From NCBI GenBank assembly GCA_041746415.1, contig JBGTHB010000132.1, positions 1 to 6,252 of the forward strand: a stretch of 6,252 nucleotides of DNA, in the 5' to 3' direction. A program made the translations under genes and the position numbers. Positions 5,833-6,252 of this stretch are shown here, piece by piece. The DNA comes from JBGTHB01 sp041746415. Lineage in GTDB: Bacteria; Pseudomonadota; Gammaproteobacteria; Coxiellales; Coxiellaceae. How positions within the stretch are numbered: position 1 is the first letter of the stretch; every line of letters starts with the position of its first letter. Below the pieces are notes generated by a model. That model worked only from the letters and a program-made list of their open reading frames with translations. It had not been told where the DNA came from and made no database searches.

Positions 5833-5932
5833 GTCATGGCGAGCGAGGAACGAGCGTCGCCATCCATACGCCGATGTTTTTTAGAAGCACTGCTACATGG
5901 ATCACGACGCTCGATGGCTCACTCGTGACGAC
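5833..5932 (+). repeat. Palindromic repeat copy 4 (full length, best-paired)
   Basis: Exactly 100 bp, like copy 1. The left arm (5833-5867) and the reverse complement of the right arm (5897-5932) share GTC, CGAG, GAG, a nine-base block CGAGCGTCG and ATCCAT, around a 29-nt loop (5868-5896). This is the most complete hairpin in the window. It lies between the convergent ends of mpl and the helicase gene, where such structures commonly limit read-through or protect mRNA 3' ends; that role is inferred. Confidence 0.85.
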
Positions 5933-6006
5933 AAAAAAAGGAATTGCGCGCGCTTGTGATAACAGAAAAAGAATGTGTCACTCACATTATATGGATTTTC
6001 TGTAAT
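5933..6006. repeat. Repeat tail and spacer before the helicase gene
   Basis: Bases 5933-5975 are the A-rich tail seen after the other copies (A runs, GAATTGCGCGC, TGTGATA, CAGAAAAAGAATG). From 5976 to 6006 there is unassigned spacer with no clear terminator hairpin for the leftward helicase gene. Confidence 0.55.
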
Positions 6007-6252
6007 TTAATAACGATCACGTCGCTGTGATTTTCCACCAGGTTTTTTGCGGTCACGATCGCGATTGCGTTTTGGTTTATCGCTGGGACGTCCTGCAGGC
6101 TGAGCTGAGCGTTGATCCGAACTTCGGCCATAACGTTTTTTACTGTCACGGCGTTTTCTGTCTTGCGGTGCCGCGTTTTTTGCTTCAATTTCTTGCAGTG
6201 GCTGTGGTGTTTCTTTATGCACTAAATAAGCTAATGCTGCAGCTACATCCAG
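6007..6252 (-). CDS. Probable DEAD-box RNA helicase (DeaD/CsdA-like), C-terminal 81 residues only
   Basis: The reading frame is open to the window edge, so only the C-terminus is visible. It begins LDVAAALAYLVHKE, which resembles the alpha-helical segment that follows the helicase core in DeaD/CsdA proteins (an AAALxxxxQxE-like pattern). It then becomes a strongly basic, Arg/Asp/Lys-rich disordered tail (RKRRDSKKRYGR, then RNRDRDRKKPGGK, ending RRDRY) of the kind that binds RNA in these helicases. In E. coli CsdA a further folded RNA-binding domain follows the corresponding segment; here the protein ends about 65 residues later, so it would lack it. None of the ATPase motifs is in the window, so another RNA-binding protein with a basic tail remains possible. 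The gene converges on mpl across the repeat block. Confidence 0.6.
   Translation of the reverse strand: MDVAAALAYLVHKETPQPLQEIEAKNAAPQDRKRRDSKKRYGRSSDQRSAQPAGRPSDKPKRNRDRDRKKPGGKSQRRDRY

Noticed and set aside
5731..5928. 65-codon plus-strand open frame
   Set aside because: Made entirely of repeat copies 3 and 4; the equivalent frame in the other block is not preserved.

Overview
The window looks like a chromosomal segment of a moderately AT-rich gammaproteobacterium. Peptidoglycan recycling (mpl) and the other housekeeping proteins fit that group. A pyrophosphate-dependent phosphofructokinase, abundant intergenic hairpin repeats, and a pair of low-complexity, effector-like genes together suggest a host-associated, Legionellales-like bacterium. 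The lifestyle is inference; no taxonomic marker such as rRNA is present.

Layout from left to right. Positions 1-350 hold two tandem copies of an interspersed repeat. pfp (371-1645, minus) encodes a PPi-type 6-phosphofructokinase. A 255-bp AT-rich gap separates it from two overlapping plus-strand genes (1901-2257 and 2247-3356) of unrecognised family. Their products are Ser/Ala/Lys/Arg-rich. Both carry an FF..CCG.N motif and a hydrophobic-aromatic-GD...E.S segment. The larger one also has a nuclear-localisation-like basic cluster, an in-frame (AAAAAC)5 microsatellite and a Glu-rich C-terminus. Four bases later a TIGR01777-type NAD(P)-binding epimerase (3361-4293, minus) ends convergently. It shares a 75-bp divergent intergenic region with mpl (4369-5709, plus), the UDP-MurNAc:tripeptide ligase of murein recycling. 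Immediately at the mpl stop codon a second repeat block (5709-5976, two copies, same orientation as the first) begins. Last comes the basic C-terminal tail of a probable DEAD-box RNA helicase (6007-6252, minus), cut by the window edge.

The three complete housekeeping genes do not form one pathway: pfp is glycolytic/gluconeogenic, mpl recycles cell wall, and the epimerase-family protein has no firm role. They are separate transcription units. The two unknown genes look like an accessory insertion between conserved genes. They overlap by 11 bp, the second has its own Shine-Dalgarno, and the larger one uses far more AGA/AGG arginine codons than mpl. They are the most interesting part of the window, as a possible secreted effector pair; that role is inferred from composition and short motifs only.

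The repeat is better defined than it first appears. Each full copy is a 100-bp imperfect palindrome with arms of 35-36 nt and a 29-nt loop, bounded by GTCAT...(G)A(T/C)GAC. It sits only at gene 3' ends, behaving like a REP/MITE-type element.
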